The notes: generated by a model from the letters alone, not told the origin. Shown: positions 1 through 8,002, numbered from the stretch's first letter. The stretch is DNA of 29,140 nucleotides from DATKHR01 sp035510155 (GCA_035510155.1 DATKHR010000410.1:1-29140), one strand, 5' to 3'. Made by a program: numbers and translations.

Positions 1-1
1 G

Positions 2-594
2 GCCGCCCTGTTGCGGCCAACGAGCCATGAGCCAAGGGGATCGAGCGGACCTTTGCCCTTCGTCGTCCTCGTCCACGGTGGCCCGACCGGCAGATGGTCC
101 GACACCTTCGAGCCGTGGGGACAGCTGCTCGCCGCGCGAGGGTACGCGGTCCTGTACCCGAACGTTCGGGGATCGACAGGCTACGGACAGAAGTTCGTCG
201 AAATGAACCGCGCCGACTGGGGCGGCGGTGACTTCATGGACGTCATGGCCGGCGTGGATGCGATGGTTGCCCGAGGCGTTGCCGACGCCAATCGGCTCGG
301 CATAGGCGGCTGGTCCTACGGCGGCTACCTGTCGGCGTGGGCGGTCACCCAGACGACGCGCTTCAAGGCGGCGGTTTCGGGCGCGCCCGTCATCGACATG
401 GCGAGCGAGTTCGGCACCGAGGATGGACCGGCGTATGACGAGTGGTTCTACGGCACGCCCTACGAACGTCTGGACGGTTTCATCAAGAGCTGCGCGAGGA
501 GCAACACCTGCTCGATCGCCTGAACCGTATCATCGGTTGGTTCGACAAATACTTGAAGGACGCGCCGGCAGAGCCATCACCCATCAGCCATTAG
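2..594 (+). pseudogene. S9 prolyl-oligopeptidase family peptidase, 3' part, with internal deletion and frameshift
   Basis: This is the C-terminal alpha/beta-hydrolase domain of an S9 (dipeptidyl-/acylaminoacyl-peptidase type) serine peptidase. The frame is open to the left edge, so the N-terminal propeller lies outside. VVLVHGGP (oxyanion region) is followed by YPNVRGSTGYG and the nucleophile elbow GWSYGG with Ser at 314-316. After GTPYERLDGFIKS, near 490, the frame changes. The -10-residue-long normal tail is found in another frame as REEQHLLDRLNRIIGWFDKYL, ending at the TAG at 592-594. In family members about 70-80 residues carrying the catalytic Asp and His separate these two blocks, and here they are missing. 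The original frame stops at 523 after an unrelated short tail. I read this as a real or assembly-made deletion that breaks the catalytic triad. The last 18 bases overlap the convergent gene ending at 577. Confidence 0.8.
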
Positions 595-1068
595 TTCCCT
601 GAGCCCTCCCCATGTTTGGGGATCCTGGCAGACCAGCGTTTTCAGATAGAGACGCACGTCGTCGGCCGGGAATTCCGCTGTCAGCTTGGCGACGGCCGGC
701 GCCAGCTTCGCCGTCTCCGGCTTCACGCTGTCCTCCTCGATCAAGCCGTTCTCGTGCTTGATCCCGAGCGCATCCAGAAAGGCGCTCATCATCCCGCGCT
801 GCTCCGCCAGGTGATACACGATGAGGGCGCGAGCCGCGAGCGTGTCGGGAAGCGCCACGAGGCTTGCGAGGTGACGGGCCTTCCTGTCGAGATCGAGCGA
901 CGCGACCGTTTTGGGCCGAAACTTCTTCTGCTGGGCGATGAGGAGCGAGGCTTGAACCTGATCGTCGGCGGCTTCCTTCTCCGACCAGAACGCGTGGGCT
1001 GCGCGTTGCCGCTGTTCGAGCGTCATGGTTCGCCAGAGACGCGAAGGCGTCAACGTCGTGTCAGGCAT
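577..1068 (-). CDS. conserved hypothetical protein, 163 aa
   Basis: I do not recognise this family. The protein is soluble, mostly helical by composition, has no signal peptide, cysteines are rare and there is no obvious catalytic motif. Its N-terminal third is rich in charged and glutamine residues (LEQRQRAAHAFWSEKEAADDQ), and a KKFRPKTVASLDLDRKARHLASL stretch follows, which could be a nucleic-acid or protein contact surface. The middle (LAARALIVYHLAEQRGMMSAFLDALGI) looks like a packed helical hairpin. The ATG at 1068 is chosen because a TAGAAT hexamer lies 8 bases upstream. A second ATG at residue 15 (MTLEQRQ) is possible. It is divergent from the methyltransferase gene, with 19 bases between the start codons, and converges with the S9 remnant. 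Confidence 0.75.
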   Translation of the reverse strand: MPDTTLTPSRLWRTMTLEQRQRAAHAFWSEKEAADDQVQASLLIAQQKKFRPKTVASLDLDRKARHLASLVALPDTLAARALIVYHLAEQRGMMSAFLDALGIKHENGLIEEDSVKPETAKLAPAVAKLTAEFPADDVRLYLKTLVCQDPQTWGGLRELMADG

Positions 1069-1075
1069 TAGCTGC

Positions 1076-1082
1076 TATTCTA
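1076..1082. promoter_or_regulatory. shared bidirectional -10 element
   Basis: On the plus strand TATTCT (1076-1081) ends six bases before the ATG at 1088. On the minus strand TAGAAT (1082-1077) ends eight bases before the ATG at 1068. The two hexamers occupy the same seven base pairs, so predicted starts (about 1088 and 1069) are about 19 bp apart. No convincing -35 hexamer is seen on either side. Confidence 0.55.
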
Positions 1083-1087
1083 GTCGG

Positions 1088-1756
1088 ATGCGACTTGTCG
1101 CGGCCCTCGTCGCAGCCGTCGTCGCCCTCCAGGGATCTGGCGTGCATCCGATCTCGGGCCGGCGCATCGCGCCGGTGATGGGATGGCAGGGCGCAGACTG
1201 GCTGGAGCGGACGGAGCGTCTCGACGAGGAAGCGCCGGACGAGGCGATTCGATTGTTGAAGATTCCCAAGGGGGCGGCGGTCGCCGACATCGGCGCCGGC
1301 TCCGGTTACATGACGGTCCGCCTCGCGGCCCGCGTGGGGCCGACCGGACGCGTCTACGCCAACGATGTGCAACCTCAGATGCTCGACATGCTGCGGCGCC
1401 GCTTGGAGCGCCAGAAGATCGCCAATGTGACCGTGATCCAGGGCGACATCGATGATCCGAAGTTGCCGGCGGACTCGATCGATCTCGAGCTCATGGTCGA
1501 CGTGTACCACGAACTGTCTCAACCCCAGGCGATGCTGCGCCACCTGCGCGCGGCCCTGAAGCGACGCGGACAGCTCGCTCTGCTCGAATACCGCAAGGAG
1601 GACCCGACGATTCCGATTCGTCCCGAGCACAAGATGAGCGTGCGGGAGGCGAAGATGGAGGTGGAGGCCGAAGGCTTCACCCTCGTCACCGTGGATGAAT
1701 CGCTCCCGCGTCAGCACATTCTCGTTTTCGCGGCCAGTCCCCAGCCTCAGGATTGA
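1088..1756 (+). CDS. exported class I SAM-dependent methyltransferase
   Basis: The Rossmann-type SAM-binding core is clear: VADIGAGSGYMTVRLA is motif I, VYANDVQPQML is the acidic strand 2 region and VTVIQGDIDD is motif II/III. The order fits the Methyltransf_11/25 and UbiE-like families. The substrate cannot be told from sequence. The N terminus MRLVAALVAAVVALQGSGVHP looks like a Sec signal or membrane anchor, which is odd for a SAM enzyme because SAM is cytoplasmic. A similar leader is seen in a group of annotated methyltransferases with the MGWQGADWLER block. The ATG at 1088 is preferred over a GTG further upstream because the TATTCT hexamer at 1076-1081 ends six bases before it and would lie inside a longer gene. 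The following AlgI-like gene starts 24 bases after the stop. Confidence 0.85.
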   Translation: MRLVAALVAAVVALQGSGVHPISGRRIAPVMGWQGADWLERTERLDEEAPDEAIRLLKIPKGAAVADIGAGSGYMTVRLAARVGPTGRVYANDVQPQMLDMLRRRLERQKIANVTVIQGDIDDPKLPADSIDLELMVDVYHELSQPQAMLRHLRAALKRRGQLALLEYRKEDPTIPIRPEHKMSVREAKMEVEAEGFTLVTVDESLPRQHILVFAASPQPQD

Positions 1757-1780
1757 TCCGGCGGCCGCCACCTATTCACG

Positions 1781-3301
1781 GTGCTTTTCACAGAGCCCAC
1801 ATTCCTTTTTCTCTTTCTGCCGATCCTGCTCGCGCTCTACTTCGTGACCGACATCGCGCGAGGTGGTCGGCAGGCAGGCGTCCACGGCACCTACGGCAAT
1901 GTCCTGCTGCTCGTCGCGAGCGTCATTTTCTACGCCACGGGCGGGGGGTCGTTCACGTGGCTGGTGCTTGCGTCGATTGCTTTCAACTACGGGATGGCGA
2001 TCGCCGTGGACCGCGCCAGCGGGAGGCCAGCGGCGAGACGGCGGCTCGCGGTCGCCGTCACGATCAACCTGATCGTGCTCGGGGTGTTCAAGTACGCCAA
2101 CTTCTTCGCCGACAACGTGAACGCGCTCGTCTCCGCGGTCGGTCCCGCTCGAGCCCCTGTTCTGAACCTCCCACGGGTGCTCCTGCCGATCGGCATCTCC
2201 TTCTTCACCTTCCACGCGATCTCTTACGTCGTCGACGTCTCCCGCCGGGACGCGACCGCCCAGAAGAGCCCCGTGCACGCCGCGCTGTATCTCCTGCTCT
2301 TCCCGCAGCTCATCGCGGGCCCCATCATCCGCTACCGTGACATCGCGGACCAGCTCGCGCGCCGCGTCGTCACGCTGGACGATTTCGCGTACGGGATCCG
2401 CCGGTTCGTGCTCGGCCTGGGCAAGAAAGTGCTCATCGCGAATGTCGTGGCGTCACCCGCCGACCGGATCTTCGCCATGCCGGTCGCCCAGCTGTCACCC
2501 GCGCACGCCTGGCTCGGCCTCGTCTGCTACACGTTTCAGATCTATTTCGATTTCTCCGGCTACTCGGACATGGCGATCGGGCTGGGCCGCATGTTCGGCT
2601 TCCGCTTTCCGGAGAACTTCAGATGGCCGTACATCTCGTCGAGCGTTCAGGAGTTCTGGCGCCGGTGGCACATTTCGCTGTCGACGTGGTTCCGTGATTA
2701 CCTGTACATTCCGCTCGGCGGCAACCGGGTCACGCCCGCCCGCCGGTATCGGAATCTCGTCACCGTGTTCTTTCTCTGCGGCCTGTGGCACGGGGCGAGC
2801 TGGAACTTCGTCATTTGGGGCATCTGGCACGGCGCCTTTCTCGTCATCGAGCGGGTGGCGTCCCCAACGCAGCTCCTGCGTTGGGGTGCCGCGCCGGGGT
2901 CCTCAACGCAGGACAGCCCTAGGCGCCTCATCGGGCGCGTCTATGCGCACATGTACACCATGGCGGTCGTCATGCTCGGTTGGGTGTTCTTCCGCGCCGA
3001 CAGTCTCCCCGCCTCGATCGCCTTCCTGAAGGCGCTCGCCGGACTTGGACCCGCGTCCCCGGCGCCGTTTACGGTAGGGTTCTTCCTCACGCCGGAGCTG
3101 TGGATCACGCTGCTGGCGGCCGCCGTCGGGTCGATGCCGTGGGTGCCGACGCTGGCGGCGCGCCTGGCAAGCCGCCCGCGCTCGTTGCGCGATCGCGGTC
3201 TCGAATGGCTCGGCGCAGCGGCGCTCGCGGCCATGCTGTTCGCGTCGATCGTCAGCGTCGCGGCGCGAACCTACAACCCGTTCATCTACTTTCGATTCTG
3301 A
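1781..3301 (+). CDS. AlgI-like MBOAT O-acyltransferase
   Basis: This is a multi-pass inner-membrane O-acyltransferase of the MBOAT family (AlgI/PatA/DltB group), which moves acetyl groups from the cytoplasm toward a periplasmic acceptor used to acetylate cell-surface polysaccharide. The family hallmarks are present: LPIGISFFTFHAISYVVD, FPQLIAGPIIRY, YFDFSGYSDMAIGLGRMFGF with NFRWPYIS, FWRRWHISLSTWFRDYLYIPLGG (His297) and LWHGASWNFVIWGIWHG with the likely catalytic His337 and conserved His350. The start is GTG at 1781 (MLFTEPTFLFLFLP). The length, 506 aa, is slightly above the usual 460-500. The excess lies at residues about 361-377 (ASPTQLLRWGAAPGSSTQD), which is encoded by a palindromic repeat (2862-2910) and looks inserted between conserved blocks. 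The stop overlaps the next start by one base (TGATG), so the two are co-translated. Confidence 0.93.
   Translation: MLFTEPTFLFLFLPILLALYFVTDIARGGRQAGVHGTYGNVLLLVASVIFYATGGGSFTWLVLASIAFNYGMAIAVDRASGRPAARRRLAVAVTINLIVLGVFKYANFFADNVNALVSAVGPARAPVLNLPRVLLPIGISFFTFHAISYVVDVSRRDATAQKSPVHAALYLLLFPQLIAGPIIRYRDIADQLARRVVTLDDFAYGIRRFVLGLGKKVLIANVVASPADRIFAMPVAQLSPAHAWLGLVCYTFQIYFDFSGYSDMAIGLGRMFGFRFPENFRWPYISSSVQEFWRRWHISLSTWFRDYLYIPLGGNRVTPARRYRNLVTVFFLCGLWHGASWNFVIWGIWHGAFLVIERVASPTQLLRWGAAPGSSTQDSPRRLIGRVYAHMYTMAVVMLGWVFFRADSLPASIAFLKALAGLGPASPAPFTVGFFLTPELWITLLAAAVGSMPWVPTLAARLASRPRSLRDRGLEWLGAAALAAMLFASIVSVAARTYNPFIYFRF
2862..2886. repeat. 25-bp palindromic element, copy 1, inside the AlgI-like gene
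   Basis: The left arm CCCCAACGCAG pairs perfectly with the right arm CTGCGTTGGGG around a CTC loop (11-3-11). It matches the element at 21718-21742 at 21 of 25 positions. Downstream, GCCGCGCCGGGGT (2888-2900) also resembles the flank of the other copy, and GTCCT/AGGAC (near 2899-2914) forms a small second hairpin. All of this is translated in frame within the host gene. Confidence 0.8.
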
Positions 3302-4377
3302 TGCGCGCGTCACTCGTCATTCTCTTCGTCCTGATTGTCTGGCTGCCGCTCGGGCTGAACGTCGCCGGCCGCGACGGCGGAGATCCGGAAGGCGAGAACC
3401 GCGAGCTCGTCGCCTTCACCGGCACCAACATCGGCGCGTGGTTCAACGACCACTTCGGGCTTCGGTCTACCTTCGTCCGGTGGTACGGCGAGGCGCAACT
3501 CTTCGTCTTCGGCGTCTCGCCGAGCGCGTCGGTCATCAAGGGCCGCAATGGATGGTTCTTCTATGCGGATGACAGCGCGGCCGAGGACTATGTGTCGGAA
3601 AACCCCTTGACGCCGGAGGCGCTCGCGAACTGGCGGCATGCGCTTGTCCGAGTCGAGCGATGGCTCCGCGCGAGAAACATCGCCTACCTGTTCCTGATTG
3701 CCCCCGACAAACACGTGCTCTACCCGGACGAGATGCCATCGACCGTCGTCCGAATCGGCGAGAAGTCGCGCACGGATCAGTTCTACGGAAACCTGTGGGA
3801 CACGAAAGTGCTCGTCGATGTCCGGCCGGCGCTCGTTGCCGCGAGAGCGCGAGAACGAATCTATCAAAAGACCGATACGCACTGGAACGACCGCGGAGCG
3901 TTCGTCGCCTACCAGACAATCGTCAACGCGGCGCGCGCCGAGGTGCCGTCGATTCCCGCACCGTGGACACGCGATGAATTCGACGCCGTGTCGCTCGACG
4001 TTGCGGGCAAGGATCTGGCTGGCATGATGGGGTTGAAGCGTGTCCTGAGAGAGCAGGATCTGCGACTCGTGCCCCGGCGCCCGCGCCTGGCCCGCGTCGT
4101 CCAGCCATCCGGCGGGCAACCCGATGATGAGGTCGGGCGGCTCGTCACGGAGATTCCTGGCTCGACGCTGCCGCGGACCGTTATTTTTCGCGATTCATTT
4201 GCCTCGCAGCTGGCGCCGTTTCTCTCGGAGCATTTCAGCCGCGCCGTCTACCTCTGGCAGAATGACTTCGATGCGGAGGTCGTTGAACGGGAACACCCCG
4301 ACCTCGTGATCCAGGAGATCGTGGGCCGGCACCTGCACAATTTCATCCCCTCGCCAGAGCTCGTGCCCGATCCCTGA
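3301..4377 (+). CDS. AlgJ/AlgX-like SGNH-type O-acetyltransferase, membrane anchored
   Basis: This 358-residue protein has an N-terminal signal anchor (SLVILFVLIVWLPLGLNV) and a periplasmic domain of the AlgJ/AlgX/DltD-like SGNH superfamily. Catalytic elements are visible: KTDTHWNDRGAF with Asp192 and His194 in the DxH arrangement, and FRDSFASQLAPFL with Ser299 preceded by Asp298, which is the nucleophile motif of AlgJ-type enzymes. VIKGRNGWFFYADD is the usual opening block of the domain. It probably takes acetyl from the AlgI-like partner encoded just upstream (one-base overlap) and places it on an exported glycan. No glycosyltransferase or polysaccharide export gene lies beside the pair here, so the acceptor is unknown. 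Confidence 0.88.
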   Translation: MRASLVILFVLIVWLPLGLNVAGRDGGDPEGENRELVAFTGTNIGAWFNDHFGLRSTFVRWYGEAQLFVFGVSPSASVIKGRNGWFFYADDSAAEDYVSENPLTPEALANWRHALVRVERWLRARNIAYLFLIAPDKHVLYPDEMPSTVVRIGEKSRTDQFYGNLWDTKVLVDVRPALVAARARERIYQKTDTHWNDRGAFVAYQTIVNAARAEVPSIPAPWTRDEFDAVSLDVAGKDLAGMMGLKRVLREQDLRLVPRRPRLARVVQPSGGQPDDEVGRLVTEIPGSTLPRTVIFRDSFASQLAPFLSEHFSRAVYLWQNDFDAEVVEREHPDLVIQEIVGRHLHNFIPSPELVPDP

Positions 4378-4414
4378 CCTGAGCGTGCAGCCGGCCTCTC
4401 CTTTCCCTTGGCGC

Positions 4415-4420
4415 TACGAT
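4415..4420 (+). promoter_or_regulatory. -10-like hexamer before the DUF4126 gene
   Basis: TACGAT at 4415-4420 overlaps the first possible ATG (4419) and lies ten bases before the ATG at 4431. If it is a promoter, transcription starts near 4427 and the ATG at 4431 is the real start. No clear -35 is visible. Confidence 0.35.
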
Positions 4421-4430
4421 GATGGAAGCG

Positions 4431-5018
4431 ATGCCGGTCCTGACCGCGCTCGGAAGCGCGATTCCGCTTGCCTTCGCGTCCGGCCTCAATGTGTACGCGA
4501 CGATCGCGGTGATCGGGATCAGCTCGCGCTACGGCCTGGTCACCCTTCCTGACCAGTTTCGCGCGTTCGACAACCCGATCATCATCGGCGTCGCGGTTGG
4601 GCTGTACCTTGTCGAATTCATCGCGGACAAGATTCCGTGGCTCGACTCCCTGTGGGACATGGTCCACACCGTCATCAGGCCGTTTGGTGGCGCCCTCCTC
4701 GCGGTGATGGCGCTCGGCAATGCCTCACCACTCGCGCGGGCCCTGGCGGCGCTCCTCGGCGGCTCCGTCGCCATGACCACACATGTGACGAAGGCCGGGA
4801 CGCGCGTCGCGGCGAACGCCAGCCCGGAGCCGTTCTCCAACTGGCTCCTCAGTCTGGGGGAGGACCTCCTCACCGTGACCCTCTCCTACACGGCCCTCAG
4901 GTCCCCCCGAATAGCGCTGGCCATCGCCGTGGCGCTGCTGCTCGTCGTTCTCGCCTTCGCGTCGTTCATCATCCGGGCTCTGCGCCGGAGGTTTTTCCCG
5001 CCTCGCGCAGCAGCCTAA
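4431..5018 (+). CDS. DUF4126 family membrane protein
   Basis: The protein matches the DUF4126 pattern: LAFASGLNVYATIAVIGISSRYGLVTLP, then IGVAVGLYLVEFIADKIPWLDSLWDMVHTVIRPFGGALLAVMALG, a second small-residue membrane hairpin and a C-terminal membrane helix ending in a basic tail (RRRFFPP). About five membrane segments are seen. Its function is unknown in the family. I place the start at 4431 (MPVLTALG) because homologs begin close to this block and because a TACGAT hexamer overlaps the earlier ATGs at 4419 and 4422, but the longer form with four extra residues cannot be excluded. It follows the AlgJ-like gene by about 50 bases and converges with the M14 peptidase gene. Confidence 0.85.
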   Translation: MPVLTALGSAIPLAFASGLNVYATIAVIGISSRYGLVTLPDQFRAFDNPIIIGVAVGLYLVEFIADKIPWLDSLWDMVHTVIRPFGGALLAVMALGNASPLARALAALLGGSVAMTTHVTKAGTRVAANASPEPFSNWLLSLGEDLLTVTLSYTALRSPRIALAIAVALLLVVLAFASFIIRALRRRFFPPRAAA

Positions 5019-5077
5019 CCGATCGCGCGGCCCTCCCCGACCCCTTCCTGCCTGACCAGCCCTTCCCGCCTCATCCC

Positions 5078-7957
5078 CTACGGCTGTTCGGTTGGACGGG
5101 AGCCGGCACCGGGCTGTGCGGTCGCACTGCCGTAGTAGATGCCGTTGAAAAACATCTTGAATGTCCCGTGCGGCTGCCCGCGCCACAGGACCTCGTTCCC
5201 AAACAGCACGACGTGTCCCTTGCCGACCGGCGCTTCGATGATTGAGACAGCCTCGTCGAGATACGCTTGCCCCCACGCCCACCCGCTGCGAAGCGGCGTC
5301 GGGCTGCCGTACCAGGCGATCGGCTTCACGCCTTTCCCGGCGGCATCCGGCTCCAACCGAAACGCCGGGCTCTCGTCGTAGAACACCATCGCTTTCTCTG
5401 CCATGCCGTAGGCCACCGGCTGGGTGTTGTCGATCCGCGCCTCCAGGATCGAGCCGGGCACGTAGTACTTCTCGCGCGGGAGGGGACGCGTGACGCCGTT
5501 GACCGTCTCGACGAGCGCGTTGCGCATGGGCAGGCCGAGAAGGTACCCGAGGGTGGTCGAGGATCCGATCGTGAGGACGTTTCCGCCGCCCTCCATGAAC
5601 TTCTTGATTTCGGGAACCGTCTTCGACACCGTCACGCGCCCGAGCCAGCCACGGAACTGGGTGGGAATCGAGTCCGCCGGCGGCTGTCCGCCAAACTCGC
5701 CGCGCCCCCCCGCACCGTCCCGCTCGGGGATCGCGCCGTCGACGAAGATGAGGACATCGAACTTCGCGTTCAGGTTGCCGGCGTCGAGTGTCTGCGGATA
5801 GACGACGGTGAACGGGAACTCGTACTGCTCGAGCAGCCAACGGGTCCACCCGGATGGCATCGATCCGCCATACTGATCCCACAAACCGATCCGCACCGGT
5901 TTCAGCTTCATGGCGTCGCCCGCCGGCTTGGCCGGCACGGCGTCGAAGCTCAGACCCTTCTCGCTCGCGAGCTTCTGAAGAATGGGCAACGTCGATGCCT
6001 TCGCAGGAATGTACATCGTGCCGACCGGGTAGGTCTTGCCGCCCGCGTTCGTCGGGGATTTCAGCCAGAACACCTCCTCGTTGGCCTTCAAGAGCCGATT
6101 GACCGCAACGAACGCATCGTTGACCTCATGGCTCAGGAGATATCCCGCCCCGCCCGCCGCCACCTTGCCGGGCGGAACCGGCGCCAAATCCGGGACCTTC
6201 TCGAAAGGACCGTCGAAGGCGTCGAGGATGCGATCAAACGTGATCCCCATCGAGTACGAGAGGTTGTAGCCCGTGACGTCGTACGGTGGGCGCGGCGGGC
6301 CGCCCGGGTACGGGATGTCGTCGGGATGATCCTGCGGCTCGAACATATCCATCACGTGCGCACGAAACGGCTGTGCCGCCTTGACGACGTACGATCCGGC
6401 TGGATACGGCTTGCCGCCGACTGTGAAGGCCGCGGTGGCCCGCTGGACGAGGACGCCGGCTTTGATGAGCGTGTTGATGAATTTGACTGCGGTCAGGAAG
6501 TCCGGCTGGTCGGACGGCACGATGAAACCGCGCGGATCGCGCATCTTCGGGTCGTGAAGCACGTTCGCGTAGATTGACAGCGGCGCCCCGGCGCCGCCCG
6601 CGTTGCCGCCGCCCCGGCCGCCGCGTGGGCCGATGTTCTCGGGGCCGCCTCCGGCTGGTTGGCCGGACTGCGACGTAATGGCGTCCTCGGCCGCCCTGAT
6701 GCGCTTGGGATGAATCGTCCAGCTATCGGTGGTGCCCTTCTCGATGGCGTTTCTGGCCATCCGGTACATGTTGAACAGGAAGTCTTCCTTCCGTTTGGAC
6801 GCGATGTCGAGGATCGCATAGTTGTTCGTCAGCGAATACTCGATCGACTGCTTGAAATGCCACGTCTGCGGCGCGATCGGGTTGGGGACGTCTGCGCGCG
6901 GCAACTGCATGCTCACCACGAACGGGATCTGCACCGGCGTCGGATTCCCGATGGTTTCCGTGAGGATGCCGATTTGATTGTGGAAATACGACGTCGTCCG
7001 AAGGCCGCCATTGAACCAGGTTGAATAGGGCGCGCCCGACCGCATCACCGCGCCGGGCTTCCCTTCGACGGCGAGCCGCGTGTGGATCGCCGAGCCGACC
7101 ATGTCGATCCCGAGCGGAATCAGCGGATCGAAGTTGTAGTTGAACGGATCGCGGAACGGCGGCGCGAACAGGACGGCTCCCGCCGGTCCGGTCTGATGGT
7201 GGTTGTACATGATCGCCGGATACCACTCGCGATACATGACCTTGTTCGCGTTCACGCTCTCCGACATGTTCATCATGTAGAAGTCGCGGTTGTCGTCATG
7301 CCCGATGTACTTCTGGTAGAGGCGCGGAATGCCGTTCGTCGAGCGCTTTTTCTCGTCCGTCTCGCGCATGTACCAGTTCGACACCAACTCCATCCCGTCG
7401 GGATTGACGAGCGTGCACAGGACGATGTCGTCGTTCAGGATCCGCGTCGTCTCCGGATCGGTCCTGGTGTTGAGCCGGTAAACGGTTTCGATGAGCTGCT
7501 GCGCGCCGAGTACCTCGGTTGCGTGGAGGCCGCCGTCGATCCAGACGACCGCCTTGCCCTCTTTGGCCAACTCGTGCGCCTGCTCTTCAGTCGGCTCTCC
7601 GAGCGCGAGCTTGCGGTTCATCTCCTTGAGCTGCGCCAGCCGCTTCTGATTCTCCGGCGAGGTGATGATCACGGTCAGCTCGGGCCGCCCTTCTTCGGTC
7701 TTGCCGATCTCCACGACTTTCATACGATCGGACTGCTGGCCGAGCTTCCTGACGTACTCGACATACTGTGTGTAGTTCACCAGGCGGTAGTCGTCGCCGA
7801 TGTCCCAGCCGAACTGTTCCTTGGGGGTTGTGAGCGGCCGGGCCGAATGCGCCGCCGGAGTGAGCTTCTCGGCCGGTTTCTGCGCCCGTGGCGCAGCTGT
7901 TCCGACCCAGCAAACGAAAACCAGCAGCAGAGCACCAGCTGCCTTTGTTCTGGACAT
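5078..7957 (-). CDS. exported M14-family zinc carboxypeptidase-like protein, 959 aa
   Basis: A Sec signal peptide (GALLLVFVCWVGTAAPRAQ) leads into an M14 peptidase domain. Zinc ligands are readable: HATE at residues 145-148 gives His145 and Glu148, and YNHHQTG (His253/254) supplies the third ligand. ILTETIGNP carries the probable catalytic Glu334. The enzyme should cut C-terminal residues or small peptides in the periplasm or outside. The C-terminal 450 residues, after a Gly-rich linker (residues about 440-455), form a second region with GGGNVLTIGSSTTLGYLLGLP and a late block GKGHVVLFGNEVLWRGQPHGTFKMFFNGIYY, similar to the class I glutamine-amidotransferase-like folds often fused to these long acidobacterial M14 proteins. 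GAGGT, about eight bases before the ATG, is a usable Shine-Dalgarno. TACCAT at 7995-7990 could be its -10 with a leader of about 26 bases. Confidence 0.92.
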   Translation of the reverse strand: MSRTKAAGALLLVFVCWVGTAAPRAQKPAEKLTPAAHSARPLTTPKEQFGWDIGDDYRLVNYTQYVEYVRKLGQQSDRMKVVEIGKTEEGRPELTVIITSPENQKRLAQLKEMNRKLALGEPTEEQAHELAKEGKAVVWIDGGLHATEVLGAQQLIETVYRLNTRTDPETTRILNDDIVLCTLVNPDGMELVSNWYMRETDEKKRSTNGIPRLYQKYIGHDDNRDFYMMNMSESVNANKVMYREWYPAIMYNHHQTGPAGAVLFAPPFRDPFNYNFDPLIPLGIDMVGSAIHTRLAVEGKPGAVMRSGAPYSTWFNGGLRTTSYFHNQIGILTETIGNPTPVQIPFVVSMQLPRADVPNPIAPQTWHFKQSIEYSLTNNYAILDIASKRKEDFLFNMYRMARNAIEKGTTDSWTIHPKRIRAAEDAITSQSGQPAGGGPENIGPRGGRGGGNAGGAGAPLSIYANVLHDPKMRDPRGFIVPSDQPDFLTAVKFINTLIKAGVLVQRATAAFTVGGKPYPAGSYVVKAAQPFRAHVMDMFEPQDHPDDIPYPGGPPRPPYDVTGYNLSYSMGITFDRILDAFDGPFEKVPDLAPVPPGKVAAGGAGYLLSHEVNDAFVAVNRLLKANEEVFWLKSPTNAGGKTYPVGTMYIPAKASTLPILQKLASEKGLSFDAVPAKPAGDAMKLKPVRIGLWDQYGGSMPSGWTRWLLEQYEFPFTVVYPQTLDAGNLNAKFDVLIFVDGAIPERDGAGGRGEFGGQPPADSIPTQFRGWLGRVTVSKTVPEIKKFMEGGGNVLTIGSSTTLGYLLGLPMRNALVETVNGVTRPLPREKYYVPGSILEARIDNTQPVAYGMAEKAMVFYDESPAFRLEPDAAGKGVKPIAWYGSPTPLRSGWAWGQAYLDEAVSIIEAPVGKGHVVLFGNEVLWRGQPHGTFKMFFNGIYYGSATAQPGAGSRPTEQP

Positions 7958-8002
7958 GTGAGACCTCGCGGAAGATGACGGTTCGCGCGATGGTAGCGCG
8001 AT

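Noticed and set aside
1025..1087. Upstream GTG start for the methyltransferase
   Set aside because: It would overlap the divergent gene's start and lie upstream of the -10 hexamer.
5019..5077. Pyrimidine-rich gap between DUF4126 and M14 genes as a structured terminator
   Set aside because: C- and T-rich, but no hairpin of useful length could be found.
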